From Anaerococcus obesiensis ph10 (GTDB taxonomy: Bacteria > Bacillota > Clostridia > Tissierellales > Peptoniphilaceae), in assembly GCF_000311745.1 (NCBI RefSeq), contig NZ_HE978531.1:62001-126000 (forward strand): a stretch of DNA of 64,000 bases, given 5' to 3'. Below, in pieces: positions 26,375 through 35,541 of this stretch. Every line of letters begins with the position of its first letter. Positions within the stretch are counted from its first letter, which is position 1. Below the pieces are notes generated by a model. That model did no database searches and was not told the DNA's origin. It worked only from the letters and a program-made list of their open reading frames with translations. Both the position numbers and the translations under genes were made by a program.

Positions 26375-27022
26375 ATGAAATTTTTCTTAGACACAGCAAA
26401 TATTGAAGAAATAAAAAGAGTAAACGACCTTGGACTTTGCGACGGAGTAACAACAAATCCATCTATTATAAAAAAAGAAGGTAGAGATTTTGAAGAGGTC
26501 GTAAAAGAAATTTGTAAGCTTGTAGATGGTCCTGTATCAGCAGAAGTAACAAGCTATGAATGTGAGGGAATGGTTGAACAAGCAAGAGCTTTATCAAAAT
26601 GGGCAGAAAATATTGTTGTAAAAATTCCTATGACAGAAGAAGGATTGAAAGCAATAAATATTTTGTCAAAAGAAAAAATAAAAACTAACTGTACACTAAT
26701 ATTTTCTGTATCTCAAGGATTAATGGCTATGAAAGCTGGAGCAACATATATTTCTCCATTTATGGGAAGAATAGATGACATGGGAGAATCTGGAGCAAAA
26801 TTAGTAAGTGAATTAAGAGATGTTATAGATATTTACGGATATGATTCACAAATAATTGCAGCAAGCATAAGACATATTGGTCATCTAGAAGAAGCTGCTT
26901 TAGCGGGAGCTCACATAGCAACAATCCCAGGAACTTTATTCGAAAAACTATGGTCTCATCCATTGACAGATGCAGGCATAGAATCATTTAAAAAAGATTG
27001 GGAAGCTTTCGAAAATCGTTAA
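26375..27022 (+). CDS. Transaldolase-like fructose-6-phosphate aldolase (FSA/TalC type)
   Basis: A 215-residue short transaldolase-family enzyme. It opens [30 protein letters not shown], has the Schiff-base Lys in [13 protein letters not shown], and [10 protein letters not shown] and [24 protein letters not shown]. It either splits fructose 6-phosphate or acts as a transaldolase; sequence alone does not decide. As the last gene of the ascorbate operon and just before transketolase, it probably helps return xylulose 5-phosphate carbon to glycolysis. TTAGGAGTTAAA precedes the ATG. Confidence 0.9.
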   Translation: MKFFLDTANIEEIKRVNDLGLCDGVTTNPSIIKKEGRDFEEVVKEICKLVDGPVSAEVTSYECEGMVEQARALSKWAENIVVKIPMTEEGLKAINILSKEKIKTNCTLIFSVSQGLMAMKAGATYISPFMGRIDDMGESGAKLVSELRDVIDIYGYDSQIIAASIRHIGHLEEAALAGAHIATIPGTLFEKLWSHPLTDAGIESFKKDWEAFENR

Positions 27023-27029
27023 TTAAAAA

Positions 27030-27072
27030 ATGGCTTTGCACAATGTTTAAAATATTTTGCAAAGCCTTTTTC
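27030..27072 (+). terminator. Terminator of the ascorbate operon
   Basis: GGCTTTGCA at 27032-27040 pairs with TGCAAAGCC at 27058-27066, followed by TTTTTC. It separates the ula operon from tkt, although read-through could link them. Confidence 0.82.
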
Positions 27073-27118
27073 TTATTCAAAAATAAAATTTACAAATAAA
27101 AATATATAAGGAGAATCA

Positions 27119-29107
27119 ATGTTTACAAAAAATGATCAACTAGCAGTTAATGCTATAAGATGTTTGTCCCTTGCTCAAATAGAAAAAGCAAATAGTGGCC
27201 ATCCTGGACTTCCTATGGGAGCAAGTCCTATGGCTTATGTTTTGTTTAATAAAATTTTAAAAGCAAATCCAAAAAATGAAAATTGGTTTGATAGAGATAG
27301 GTTTGTTTTATCAGCAGGCCATGGCTCTGCAATGCTTTATTCGCTTTTGCATTTGTCAGGATATGATTTATCAATTGATGATTTAAAACAATTTAGACAA
27401 AAAGGTTCAAAAACTCCAGGACATCCAGAATATTCACACACCAAAGGAGTAGAGGTTACAACTGGGCCTCTTGGTCAAGGTATAGGTCAAGCTGTAGGTC
27501 TTGCTATTGCAGAAAAACACATGCAAGCTCTTTACAATAAAAATGATTTAAAAATTATTGACCATTATACCTATGCTCTTTGTGGAGATGGCGATCTTAT
27601 GGAGGGGATTTCTTATGAGGCGATGAGTCTTGCAGGACATCTTAACCTAAATAAATTAATCGTTTTATATGATTCAAACGATATTTGTTTAGATGGTAAT
27701 CTTTCATCATCATTTTCTGAAAATGTTGAAAAAAGAGTTAGTGCACAAAATTGGAATTATTTAAAAGTAAAAGATGGAAATAATCTTGAAGAAATTTATA
27801 AGGCTATAATAAAAGCAAAAGAAAATCAAAATGGTCCAACATTGATTGAAGTAAAAACTATTATAGGATATGGTTCAAAAAATCAAGGAACAAATAAAGT
27901 TCATGGTGCTCCGATAGGAGAAGATGATTTTTCTTTAGCCAAAAAAAATTATGGCTGGGAATTTGAAGATTTTGAAGTGCCAGATGAAGTTTATAAAACT
28001 TTTGAAGATGGAATTTTAAAAAATGGCAAAGAAGAAAACGAAAAATGGGATGAAATTCTTAAAAATTATGAGGAAAAATATCCAGAAGATTATAAGGAAT
28101 TAATGATAGGAATTAATAGAAAACTTCCTAAAGATTTTATGAAAGATGTAAAAAAATATGATTCATCAATGAAAGCTCTTGCAACAAGAGCATCAAGCGG
28201 AGAAATTATTCAAGATCTTTCAAAAATCACAAGAAATTTCTGGGGAGGCTCTGCTGATTTATTTTCATCAAACAAGACTGATATAAAAGATGAGAAAGGT
28301 TTTAGTGATGAAAATTCTTGTGGAAGAAATATTTTTTATGGAGTTCGTGAATTTGCTATGGCAGCAATTGGAAATGGAATCATAGCTCACGGCGGAAGTT
28401 TTCATCATGTGTCAACTTTCTTTGTTTTTGCAGATTATTTGAAAGCTGCAATTAGACTATCAGCTTTATCAGGTCATGCTTTAACTTATGTTTTTACACA
28501 TGATTCAATTGCTGTTGGAGAAGACGGACCAACTCACGAACCTATTGAACAATTAGCAATGCTAAGGTCAATTCCAAATACTATAGTTATAAGGCCAGCA
28601 GATGCAAATGAAACAAGACTTGCTTGGAAAATTGCCTTAGAAAGTCAAAATACACCAGTAATACTTTCTTTGACAAGACAAAATCTTCCAAATTTAAAAC
28701 AAACAGAAAATTTAGAAGATATTAATAGGGGAGCTTACGTAATAAAAGATTGCGAAAATCCAGAATTAATTTTAATAGCTACAGGCTCAGAAGTTTCTCT
28801 TGCCCTAGAAGTTTCAAAAAAGCTTGAAGAAGAAAATAAAAAAGTAAAAGTTGTATCAATGCCATCAATGGAATTATTTAGGATGCAAGAAGATTCATAC
28901 AAAAATGAAATTTTACCAAAAAATGTAAAAAAAGTTTCAATAGAAATGGCATCAACATTTGGCTGGAGCGAATTTACTGGAGATGATGGATTAAATATCG
29001 GCATAGATAGGTTTGGGATTTCCGGCAAAGGAGAAGAAGTCCAAGAAGAATTAGGATTTTGTGTAGAAAAAATAAAAGAAAAAATTACAAATAAATTTTT
29101 CAAATAA
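27119..29107 (+). CDS. tkt: Transketolase
   Basis: A 662-residue thiamine-diphosphate enzyme of the pentose-phosphate pathway. It opens with NAIRCLSLAQIEKANSGHPGLPMG and has the TPP motif GDGDLMEGISYEAMSLAGHLNLNKLIVLYDSN. The pyrimidine domain (RNIFYGVREFAMAAIGNGIIAHGG) and THDSIAVGEDGPTHEPIEQL follow. It moves two-carbon units from xylulose 5-phosphate. Length and domain order are normal. Placement after the ascorbate operon suggests a dedicated or shared role there. AAGGAGAATCA precedes the ATG. Confidence 0.96.
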   Translation: MFTKNDQLAVNAIRCLSLAQIEKANSGHPGLPMGASPMAYVLFNKILKANPKNENWFDRDRFVLSAGHGSAMLYSLLHLSGYDLSIDDLKQFRQKGSKTPGHPEYSHTKGVEVTTGPLGQGIGQAVGLAIAEKHMQALYNKNDLKIIDHYTYALCGDGDLMEGISYEAMSLAGHLNLNKLIVLYDSNDICLDGNLSSSFSENVEKRVSAQNWNYLKVKDGNNLEEIYKAIIKAKENQNGPTLIEVKTIIGYGSKNQGTNKVHGAPIGEDDFSLAKKNYGWEFEDFEVPDEVYKTFEDGILKNGKEENEKWDEILKNYEEKYPEDYKELMIGINRKLPKDFMKDVKKYDSSMKALATRASSGEIIQDLSKITRNFWGGSADLFSSNKTDIKDEKGFSDENSCGRNIFYGVREFAMAAIGNGIIAHGGSFHHVSTFFVFADYLKAAIRLSALSGHALTYVFTHDSIAVGEDGPTHEPIEQLAMLRSIPNTIVIRPADANETRLAWKIALESQNTPVILSLTRQNLPNLKQTENLEDINRGAYVIKDCENPELILIATGSEVSLALEVSKKLEEENKKVKVVSMPSMELFRMQEDSYKNEILPKNVKKVSIEMASTFGWSEFTGDDGLNIGIDRFGISGKGEEVQEELGFCVEKIKEKITNKFFK

Positions 29108-29131
29108 AAACATAAAGACATAAATTATAAG

Positions 29132-29170
29132 AAACTCATATTGATAAAATATTATTGATATGAGTTTTTT
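29132..29170 (+). terminator. Terminator after tkt
   Basis: AACTCATAT and ATATGAGTT form a 9-bp stem over an AT-rich loop of about 16 bases, then TTTTTT. Confidence 0.75.
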
Positions 29171-29235
29171 ATATTCTTCTTATTTTAATTTTCTAATGGG
29201 TAAAATTATAATGAAAATAAAAAAAGGAAGTAAAA

Positions 29236-30162
29236 ATGGAATTAACAGAAAAATTTGAAAAAGACAATTGTAAAAATCCTAGAGAGTATTCACTAATACA
29301 TAAGGAAATTCCCATAAAATTATCAAGTGATATGTGGGCTGCTCTTGCGTATTTGTTGTGGTATGTGCCAGATATTTCATCGATCCAATCAAAATCAAAT
29401 GAATTGATTTCAAATAAGGAATATGATTATTATACTTTTGTAGAAATAATGACTTATATGGATTTAAGAGATGAGGATTGTTTGTTTACAAATGAAATTG
29501 ACGAAAAAATTGCATCTGAATATAAAAAAAGAATTTGTACAAATTCTCAAAAATTAATTCTGACTCAATCTGATGGGGAAACAAAAACTGAATCCTTGTT
29601 AAGACATATTAGAAATGCAATAGCACACGGCTCTTTTAATATAGTTGAAGATTTGATGGTTGGTTTTGATGAAAAAATAATTGGCAAAGATGAGGCGAAA
29701 ACTACAGCGATTTTTAAAATAAAACCAAAAAATCTTTTGAACGCCTTAAAAATGTTAAATGAAGATTTGACAAATCAAAAGTTAATTTCAAAAGCTTTAA
29801 AAAGTACTTCTTATTGGGTTGAACCTTATCAAGAAGGCTTTGAAAGAAGCAATAAATTTGATTTATATGCCAAGAAAAATGAAAGAAGATACGCGATTGA
29901 GATTAGAAATTATAAATCGCAAAGAGATATTGATAAAGGATTTGCAAGAAAACTTGCTGATAATTTTGAAAAATTAAAAAATGAAAGAGTAAGACCTGTT
30001 CTTGTAATAAATACATCTTTTTTGCAAGAAGAATCAAAAAACGAATTGATTGCAGCTGATGTATTGATTTTGGATGTAAAAAATATCAAAAAAATGTTAA
30101 AGGGCAGAGATATGATAAGAGAAATTGAAGAGGCTCAAAGTTTATACAAATATAAAAAATAA
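29236..30162 (+). CDS. HEPN-like protein with a C-terminal restriction-nuclease-like region (unrecognised)
   Basis: A 308-residue protein that I do not recognise as a named family. The N-terminal half is helical and contains LLRHIRNAIAHGSF, with R126-NAIA-H131 matching the Rx4-6H motif of HEPN ribonucleases. The C-terminal half (about 205-290) reads FDLYAKKNERRYAIEIRNYKS...VRPVLVINTSFLQEE...ADVLILDVKNIKKML. This looks like a PD-(D/E)XK/Mrr-type fold with D209, E222 and an Arg224 in place of the usual Lys. Such a pairing suggests a stress or anti-phage nuclease, but this is inference. The gene stands alone after a terminator, with AAAAGGAAG before the ATG. TATAAT at 29207-29212 is a possible -10. 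Confidence 0.55.
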   Translation: MELTEKFEKDNCKNPREYSLIHKEIPIKLSSDMWAALAYLLWYVPDISSIQSKSNELISNKEYDYYTFVEIMTYMDLRDEDCLFTNEIDEKIASEYKKRICTNSQKLILTQSDGETKTESLLRHIRNAIAHGSFNIVEDLMVGFDEKIIGKDEAKTTAIFKIKPKNLLNALKMLNEDLTNQKLISKALKSTSYWVEPYQEGFERSNKFDLYAKKNERRYAIEIRNYKSQRDIDKGFARKLADNFEKLKNERVRPVLVINTSFLQEESKNELIAADVLILDVKNIKKMLKGRDMIREIEEAQSLYKYKK

Positions 30163-30276
30163 AAATGGATATTAAATTTTTTATATAAAAATAAATAAAA
30201 ATTACAAAAATATTAACGGATATTTTAATTTTATTTACTAATCCTTTAGAAAAATTAATTATTTGAAAATTTGAAA

Positions 30277-30304
30277 TTGATTCTTAAAATATTTCCAGTA
30301 TAAT
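30277..30304 (+). promoter_or_regulatory. Predicted promoter of the 357-aa membrane protein
   Basis: TTGATT (30277-30282) and TATAAT (30299-30304) are 16 bases apart, about 50 bases before the start codon. The rest of 30163-30352 shows only AT-rich spacer. Confidence 0.6.
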
Positions 30305-30352
30305 CTTAATGTATAAATTATTTATATTTTATAAAATTTTAAAGGAGGAATT

Positions 30353-31426
30353 ATGACTGAAAATTATAATGAAAATAATAGGAAGAAAAGAACTTCCGAA
30401 ATGAGGGAGCACAAAAGAGCTAGATACAACGATGATTATTCTAGAGATAATAGTATTTCTTGGGGTTCAATTATCGCTGGTGCAATTTCATTTGCAGCTG
30501 TTTTTACAGTATTAAGTTTACTTGTTGGAGCTTTAGGTCTTGGAATTTTTTCACCAAATAATGAAAATCCACTTCAATCTATGGGAATTGGTGTAGGAAT
30601 TGCTACAATAATTATTTTGATAATTTCTTTTGCAATTTCTGGATTTATTTCTGGAGCTTTTTCAAAAGGACAATCTTTACTTCATGGATTTATGAGCTGG
30701 GCTTTATCAATAATGTTATTATTTGGTTTGGTAACTAGCATTTTATCATCTGCTTTTGGACTTGCAACTTCTGCTGCAAAATCTGTAGCAAACACTGCAG
30801 GAAATGTTGCAGGAAGCGTAGCAAGCACAGCAGCTGATGGGGCAGGAAATGTTCTATCAAGTGTTGGAGATTCAATTTCTGAAGTTGATACAAAAGAGCT
30901 TGAAAAAAATATAGAAGATGCTTTAAAAGAAACTGATGTTAAAGAACTTCAACCTGGATATTTAAAATCTCAACTTGATGAATCAAAAGATGAAATTGCA
31001 GAAGCTGGAAAAGAACTTGTAACAAATCCAGAAAATTCTGATCAAATAATTGATGATTTAGCAAAATCTTTAGAGAAAAAGGCTAAAAATATTACTGATT
31101 CTGTTGATAAAAAAACAATCCAAGAAGAAGTTTACAAAAATTCAGATCTTTCTGAAAAGGAAAGCGAAGAGGCTGTAAATAATATTTATGATGGAATGGA
31201 TAAGGCATCAAAAGAAGCTAGTAAACAAATTGAAAATGCAAAAGATTCTTTAGAAAAAGCCAAAAAAGATGTAGATAAAACAGTTGAACAAGCAAAAGAT
31301 GGGGCAGAATCTGCAACAAATAAAGCATCAGCTGGAGCTGTATTAGTATTTTTATTCTTAATTGTTGGACTTGCAATTGAAGTTTATACAGCAAAAATTG
31401 GAGAACAATACGTAAATAATCTTTAA
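30353..31426 (+). CDS. Membrane protein with central amphipathic helical region (unknown function)
   Basis: A 357-residue protein of unknown function. A charged N-terminus (RKKRTSEMREHKRARYNDD) is followed by WGSIIAGAISFAAVFTVLSLLVGALGLG and two more hydrophobic segments (IATIIILIISFAISGFISG, ALSIMLLFGLVTSILSSAF). An Ala/Ser-rich stretch (SAAKSVANTAGNVAGSVAS) and a long charged helical region (about 180-325) follow, then one last membrane helix (AVLVFLFLIVGLAIEVY). The central region resembles repeat-rich stress or LEA-like helices in composition only. AAAGGAGGAATT precedes the ATG, indicating strong translation. It is monocistronic, with promoter and terminator. Confidence 0.7.
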   Translation: MTENYNENNRKKRTSEMREHKRARYNDDYSRDNSISWGSIIAGAISFAAVFTVLSLLVGALGLGIFSPNNENPLQSMGIGVGIATIIILIISFAISGFISGAFSKGQSLLHGFMSWALSIMLLFGLVTSILSSAFGLATSAAKSVANTAGNVAGSVASTAADGAGNVLSSVGDSISEVDTKELEKNIEDALKETDVKELQPGYLKSQLDESKDEIAEAGKELVTNPENSDQIIDDLAKSLEKKAKNITDSVDKKTIQEEVYKNSDLSEKESEEAVNNIYDGMDKASKEASKQIENAKDSLEKAKKDVDKTVEQAKDGAESATNKASAGAVLVFLFLIVGLAIEVYTAKIGEQYVNNL

Positions 31427-31437
31427 AAATAAATTAA

Positions 31438-31474
31438 AAAATCCTAAAGGGAATTTCCTTTAGGATTTTTTTGT
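31438..31474 (+). terminator. Terminator after the 357-aa membrane protein
   Basis: AAATCCTAAAGG and CCTTTAGGATTT are perfectly complementary, with a GAATTT loop and a seven-T tail. Confidence 0.92.
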
Positions 31475-31505
31475 ACGCTTAAATAATTTGAATGAACATA
31501 AGATA

Positions 31506-31533
31506 GAAAAAAACCACCTACTAGGCAGGTGGA
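31506..31533 (-). terminator. Terminator of the S41-like gene
   Basis: On the minus strand CCACCT (31532-31527) pairs with AGGTGG (31519-31514) over a seven-base loop and runs into seven T's. It follows the stop of the S41-like gene at 31549. Confidence 0.85.
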
Positions 31534-31548
31534 AAAATTAAGTTTTTA

Positions 31549-32947
31549 TTATTTTATTATAGATAAAACTTGCTTGTAAGGATTTTGTGCATTTATAATT
31601 TGGCTATATTTTAAATATTTATCATCTTCATCTAAACTTTTTGCGCAATCAATGGAAACTAAAATTCCGGAATGATCTAATTTTATAATTTCAGTTCTCA
31701 TATGATAAATAATATCGCTTTTGGACTTATCTCCTTCAAATCCATTTTTTACAACATAAGCATCTGAAGTATTTTTTAAAATATTTGCAAATCTAATGGC
31801 GTCATTTTTTGTATTATCATTTGTCAATATATATATTTTTTTGTCTGGCAAATTGGAATCCTTTTTGATTTCAGTTTTTATTTGATCATAATACATAAAA
31901 TCATTTTTATTTATGCCTTGTGATTTTTCAGGGAATTTTATTGATTGATTTTTCATAAATGAGGAGTAAGTGTTGACCTTATCCTTGTTATTTTTCATGT
32001 AGGAAAGACTTTGTTTTAATAAATTTCCCCTATAAAATACAACTTTTTCGTATGAATAATCTTTATGAATTAGCAAAGGAAGAATTTCGTTTGCATATTT
32101 GTCATCAATTGATTCGTTATTTGATAAGTTAATAAAAATATTTTGAATTTCTTGATTATTTTGCAATATTTTTTTCAAATTTTCTTTGTCTTTTTCCAAA
32201 TCATTTGAATTAAAACTTGGCATATTTATCTCTAAAATATTTTTATTTTCCTTAAATTCTATTTTTTCTAAATCATCTTTTCTTCCAAGAAGTCTTTTGT
32301 ACCTATTTACAACTTGAGCATCTCCTAAAATTTTTCCCCTAGGAGAGTCTTTATTTTCTTTGTAATATCCAAATATGCTTCTATAAGTTTTAATATCAAT
32401 TACATTTGTTCTATTATCATCGAGGATTGAAAGATATGATTGAATTGCATCAAAAAATTCTTGGTCTGATTTTGAATTTTTAATTCTTTTTTTGTAAGCG
32501 TCTGTTTGATTCATTAGAGATTTGAAATTTTCTTTGTTTTCCTTATCAATAGCGTAATTTCTGCTTACATAATAAGTAAGTTTATTAAAATCTGCAATTT
32601 TTTCTGCACTTGTAAGTGTTCTTTCTTCAGTATTTCCAATAAAAATTTCTTTACTTACAGATTTCATTACATTATCTCTAAATTTTGGATATTTATAAGT
32701 TTCGAATTTATTTTTTGAAGAAAAAATAGCTTTAACAATAAAAAAATATTAAAAAAACCAAGATAAGAAGAAGGGCAAGCCTTCTTCTCATATATTTTCT
32801 CTTTTTTTCCTTTAATCTTTTTTTTGATCTTTTATTAATATTTGTATTTTTTGATTTAATTTTTATATCTTTTTTTCTTACTTTTTTTTTCGTGTGTCTT
32901 GATGCGGACTGATCTTTTTTATTTCTTTTATTATTTTTACTTTTCAT
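31549..32947 (-). CDS. Membrane-anchored, catalytically degenerate S41-peptidase-like protein, frameshifted at a T7 run
   Basis: The first frame (32732-32947) gives a very basic N-terminus (many Lys/Arg) and one membrane helix (RRLALLLILVFLIFF). The second (31549-32667) gives an extracellular domain. They join if the T7 run (A's at 32740-32746 on the plus strand) is read as T6: LIFFIVKAIFSSKNKFETYKYPKFRDNVMKSVSKEI, for about 465 residues. The C-terminal part (ILEINMPSFN, KIYILTNDNTKNDAIRFANIL, AYVVKNGFEG) follows the S41/tail-specific protease fold. The nucleophile motif TxSAAE is replaced by TKNDAI, so it is probably not a peptidase. It ends in a terminator and faces its neighbour. Its role is unknown. 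Confidence 0.68.
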
Positions 32948-33012
32948 AATTCACCTGTATTATAATATATCAAAAAATAATTTATATACAAAATTTTTTG
33001 TAATATATAAAA

Positions 33013-34328
33013 TTATTTAGGGAAAATAACTGAAAAAGTTGAGCCTTTTCCTAGTTTTGATTTTAATTTTATTTTTCCTCCAAGACTTTCAACGAAGTTT
33101 TTTGTAATAGAAAGACCTAGACCATGTCCGTTTGTTTTTGTGTTTCTTGCATCATCAATTCTATAAAATCTCTCAAAAATAACTTCTTTTTTTCATCAGA
33201 TATTCCAACACCATTATCCTTTATATCAATATAAATATTATTTTTATCTTCATAAAGGCTTACTCTAATCAAGCCATCTTCTTTTATAGCTTTTATAGCA
33301 TTTGAAATTAAATTTTGAATTATTTGGCTTATCTTATCCTTATCAGAATAAATCATAACTCCATCTTTTATTTCTTCAATCAAAGAAATATCAAGTTTTG
33401 TAAGTCTTGGTTTTATTGTATCAAGAATAAGTTTTATATGTTGAGATAAGTCGAATTCTTTTTTATTTATTTTTAAATATTCAGAATTATCATTGAAAGA
33501 TTTATTTAAATTTACAACAAGCCCTTCAAGTCTGTGAGTTTCTTCCAATAAAGAAGAAAGAGTTTGCTCATCAACATCAATAACTCCATCTTTTATAGCT
33601 TCAATATAAAGTTGTAGATTTGTAATTGGAGTTCTAAGTTCATGAGAAATATCTTGGGCGTATTGCTTTCTTACATATTTTTGATTTTTTAAATTCCTTG
33701 AAAGATACCTTATATTATTTTGTAAATTTTCAAGCTCAATAATTTTGCTTTCTTTTAAATTAATATCATAATCGCCATCTTTAATTTTTAAAGTTGCATC
33801 AGAAATTTGCTTTATAGGATTAGTTATATTTGTAGAAAGCACCAAGGCAATAATTATCCCAATAGTAAGAGACATAACAATTGCAATTATGATTGAATTT
33901 CTAAAATTATTTAAAAGTTCATTAGCTGCCATTTCACCAGTGTCATAAGTTATAATTAATTGACCCCTATAATCATTGAGATTAGGATTTATAATATCGT
34001 AACTTTTTGTAGTAGTAAGAGGATTTTCATTGTCATTTCTTCCCTTAAAACGCATTACTGGCTCATTGTTTTTATCTAAAATTTCTATATCAATATTTAA
34101 AGCCTTAGAATATTTGCCAAGTCTTTCTTTCATAGTATAAACATCATTATCAGTCAAAAGACTTTCAAATTGCTTTTTAATATTCAAAGGCATATTATCC
34201 TCAGTTGTTGCAAGGAAATTTTTTGTATAGATACTTAATAAATAAGAAATTGCAATAGAAAAAACTAAGATGCAGGCAAAAATTCCTCCAACAAAGTTTC
34301 TAATTATTTTATTTCGAAGAGACGTCAT
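33013..34328 (-). CDS. Sensor histidine kinase (system 2), frameshifted at an A7 run
   Basis: A kinase of about 438 residues once repaired. Membrane segments at about 11-34 and 144-165 enclose a 110-residue extracytoplasmic domain. HAMP follows, then HisKA with His229 in AQDISHELRTPIT, and HATPase with LISNAIKAI and DNGVGIS. As read, the frame leaves the family after SDEKKK and stops at 33117. With one more A in the run (T's at 33187-33193 on the plus strand) it continues VIFERFYRIDDARNTKT, then GHGLGLSITKNFVESLGG and GSTFSVIFPK, ending at 33013. I choose ATG 34328, preceded by GGTGG, over 34358. It overlaps the regulator gene by 20 bases. Confidence 0.88.
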
Positions 34329-35022
34329 CGACACCACCAGATTTATAACCCATACCATAAATTGTTTTTATATAGTCAGGTTTTTTTGGATTATCTTCAA
34401 TTTTTTGTCTGATATTTTTAATGTGAGTATCAATAGCTCTGTCGTAGGCGTCATAGTCAAAACCAAAAGTGATTTCTATAATTTCTTCTCTAGTAAAAAT
34501 CTTATTAGGATTTGAAAATAGAGTTTTAATTATTTGGAATTCATTTTTTGTAAGGAAAATTTCTTCTCCATCTTTGAAAAATCTATTATATTCAAGATCC
34601 ATTTCAAGTCTGCCATCAGTTGTTTTTATAATGTCAGCTCTTGGAATATTATATTTTTCAATTCTTCTAAGAACAGTTTTGATTCTTTGCATAAGTTCCT
34701 TTGGAGAAAAAGGTTTAGTAACATAATCATCAGCGCCAAGTTTTAAACCATTTATAATATTTTCCTCACTTACCTTGGCAGTAACCATGATAACAGGAAC
34801 ATTAGACTTGTTTCTAATCTCTTTAATAAGATCTTCGCCAGAAATTTTTGGAATCATCAAATCAAGCAAGATCAAATCAATTTGTTCATTTTCAAAAAAA
34901 TCTAAACCTTCCTTGCCATCAAAAGCTTGAAAGACATTGTAGCCTTCTTTTTCAAGATAAGATTTAATAATTTTTGAAATACCTTGTTCATCTTCAATAA
35001 TTAAAATATTTATATCATTCAT
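34309..35022 (-). CDS. OmpR-family response regulator (system 2)
   Basis: A 237-residue regulator with a receiver domain (acidic pocket IIEDE; phosphoacceptor Asp54 in LILLDLMIPKISG; conserved Thr in VTAK and Lys in TKPFSP) and an OmpR winged helix ending in IDTHIKNIRQKIEDNPKKPDYIKTIYGMGYK. The start is ATG 35022, eight bases after AGAGG; a GTG three codons earlier lies on that site. It is upstream of its kinase. Target genes are not evident; envelope genes nearby (PBP1A, the GlsB-like protein) are possible. Confidence 0.92.
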   Translation of the reverse strand: MNDINILIIEDEQGISKIIKSYLEKEGYNVFQAFDGKEGLDFFENEQIDLILLDLMIPKISGEDLIKEIRNKSNVPVIMVTAKVSEENIINGLKLGADDYVTKPFSPKELMQRIKTVLRRIEKYNIPRADIIKTTDGRLEMDLEYNRFFKDGEEIFLTKNEFQIIKTLFSNPNKIFTREEIIEITFGFDYDAYDRAIDTHIKNIRQKIEDNPKKPDYIKTIYGMGYKSGGVDDVSSK

Positions 35023-35194
35023 CTGTTTCACCTCTGTTTTATTATACCTTATTAAAATTGTTAAAATTAATATATCCTATTAATTAGTTTATATTATGTG
35101 AAAAATTTAAAAAAATGATAGATTTTAAATAAGCTGGGTATAAATAATATGTAAGATAATTACAAAAATTAAAAAATATATGAAGGAGAGAAAT

Positions 35195-35437
35195 ATGATT
35201 AGTTCAATTATAATAGGCGCATTGTGCGGATGGATTGCAAGTATGATAATGAAAACAGATGCTCAAATGGGAGCTATAGCAAATATAGTAGTAGGAGTTA
35301 TCGGAGGAGCAATTGGCTCTTGGATACTTGGAATGGTAAACATAAGCGTATCAGGATTTGTAGGAAGTTTAATTTCAGGAATCCTAGGTTCTGTAATTTT
35401 AATTTATATTTATAATTTAATAACAAAGAAAAAATAA
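35195..35437 (+). CDS. GlsB/YeaQ/YmgE-family small membrane protein
   Basis: An 80-residue protein with three hydrophobic helices. The opening [45 protein letters not shown] matches the transglycosylase-associated (GlsB/YeaQ) family, whose members are stress-induced membrane proteins without proven enzymatic function. The frame opens at 35180, but ATG 35195 has AAGGAGAG six bases before it. The 35023-35194 gap has GGGTAT at about 35136, reminiscent of a general-stress -10 element, but I see no matching -35. Confidence 0.82.
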   Translation: MISSIIIGALCGWIASMIMKTDAQMGAIANIVVGVIGGAIGSWILGMVNISVSGFVGSLISGILGSVILIYIYNLITKKK

Positions 35438-35449
35438 ATTAAAAAATTT

Positions 35450-35477
35450 TAAAGACTGGTTTAGCCAGTCTTTTTTT
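35450..35477 (+). terminator. Terminator after the GlsB-like gene
   Basis: AAAGACTGG and CCAGTCTTT pair over a TTTAG loop, followed by TTTTT. Confidence 0.9.
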
Positions 35478-35525
35478 GTAAACATTTTAAAAAATTTTAA
35501 ATTGCTATCAAATATCAGGAGGGTT

Positions 35526-35541
35526 TGCTATAATATAATTA
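35526..35541 (+). promoter_or_regulatory. Extended -10 promoter abutting the thyA start
   Basis: TGC-TATAAT (-10 at 35529-35534) lies so close to ATG 35541 that transcription would start at or next to the A of the start codon. No ribosome binding site lies in the usual window; the GGAGGG at 35518-35523 is about 18 bases away. This points to a leaderless mRNA. Confidence 0.5.

Noticed and set aside
35120-35145. A sigma-B-type promoter (GGGTAT) ahead of the GlsB-like gene
   Set aside because: No convincing GTTT-type -35 element lies at the right distance, and sigma-B is not expected in this group.
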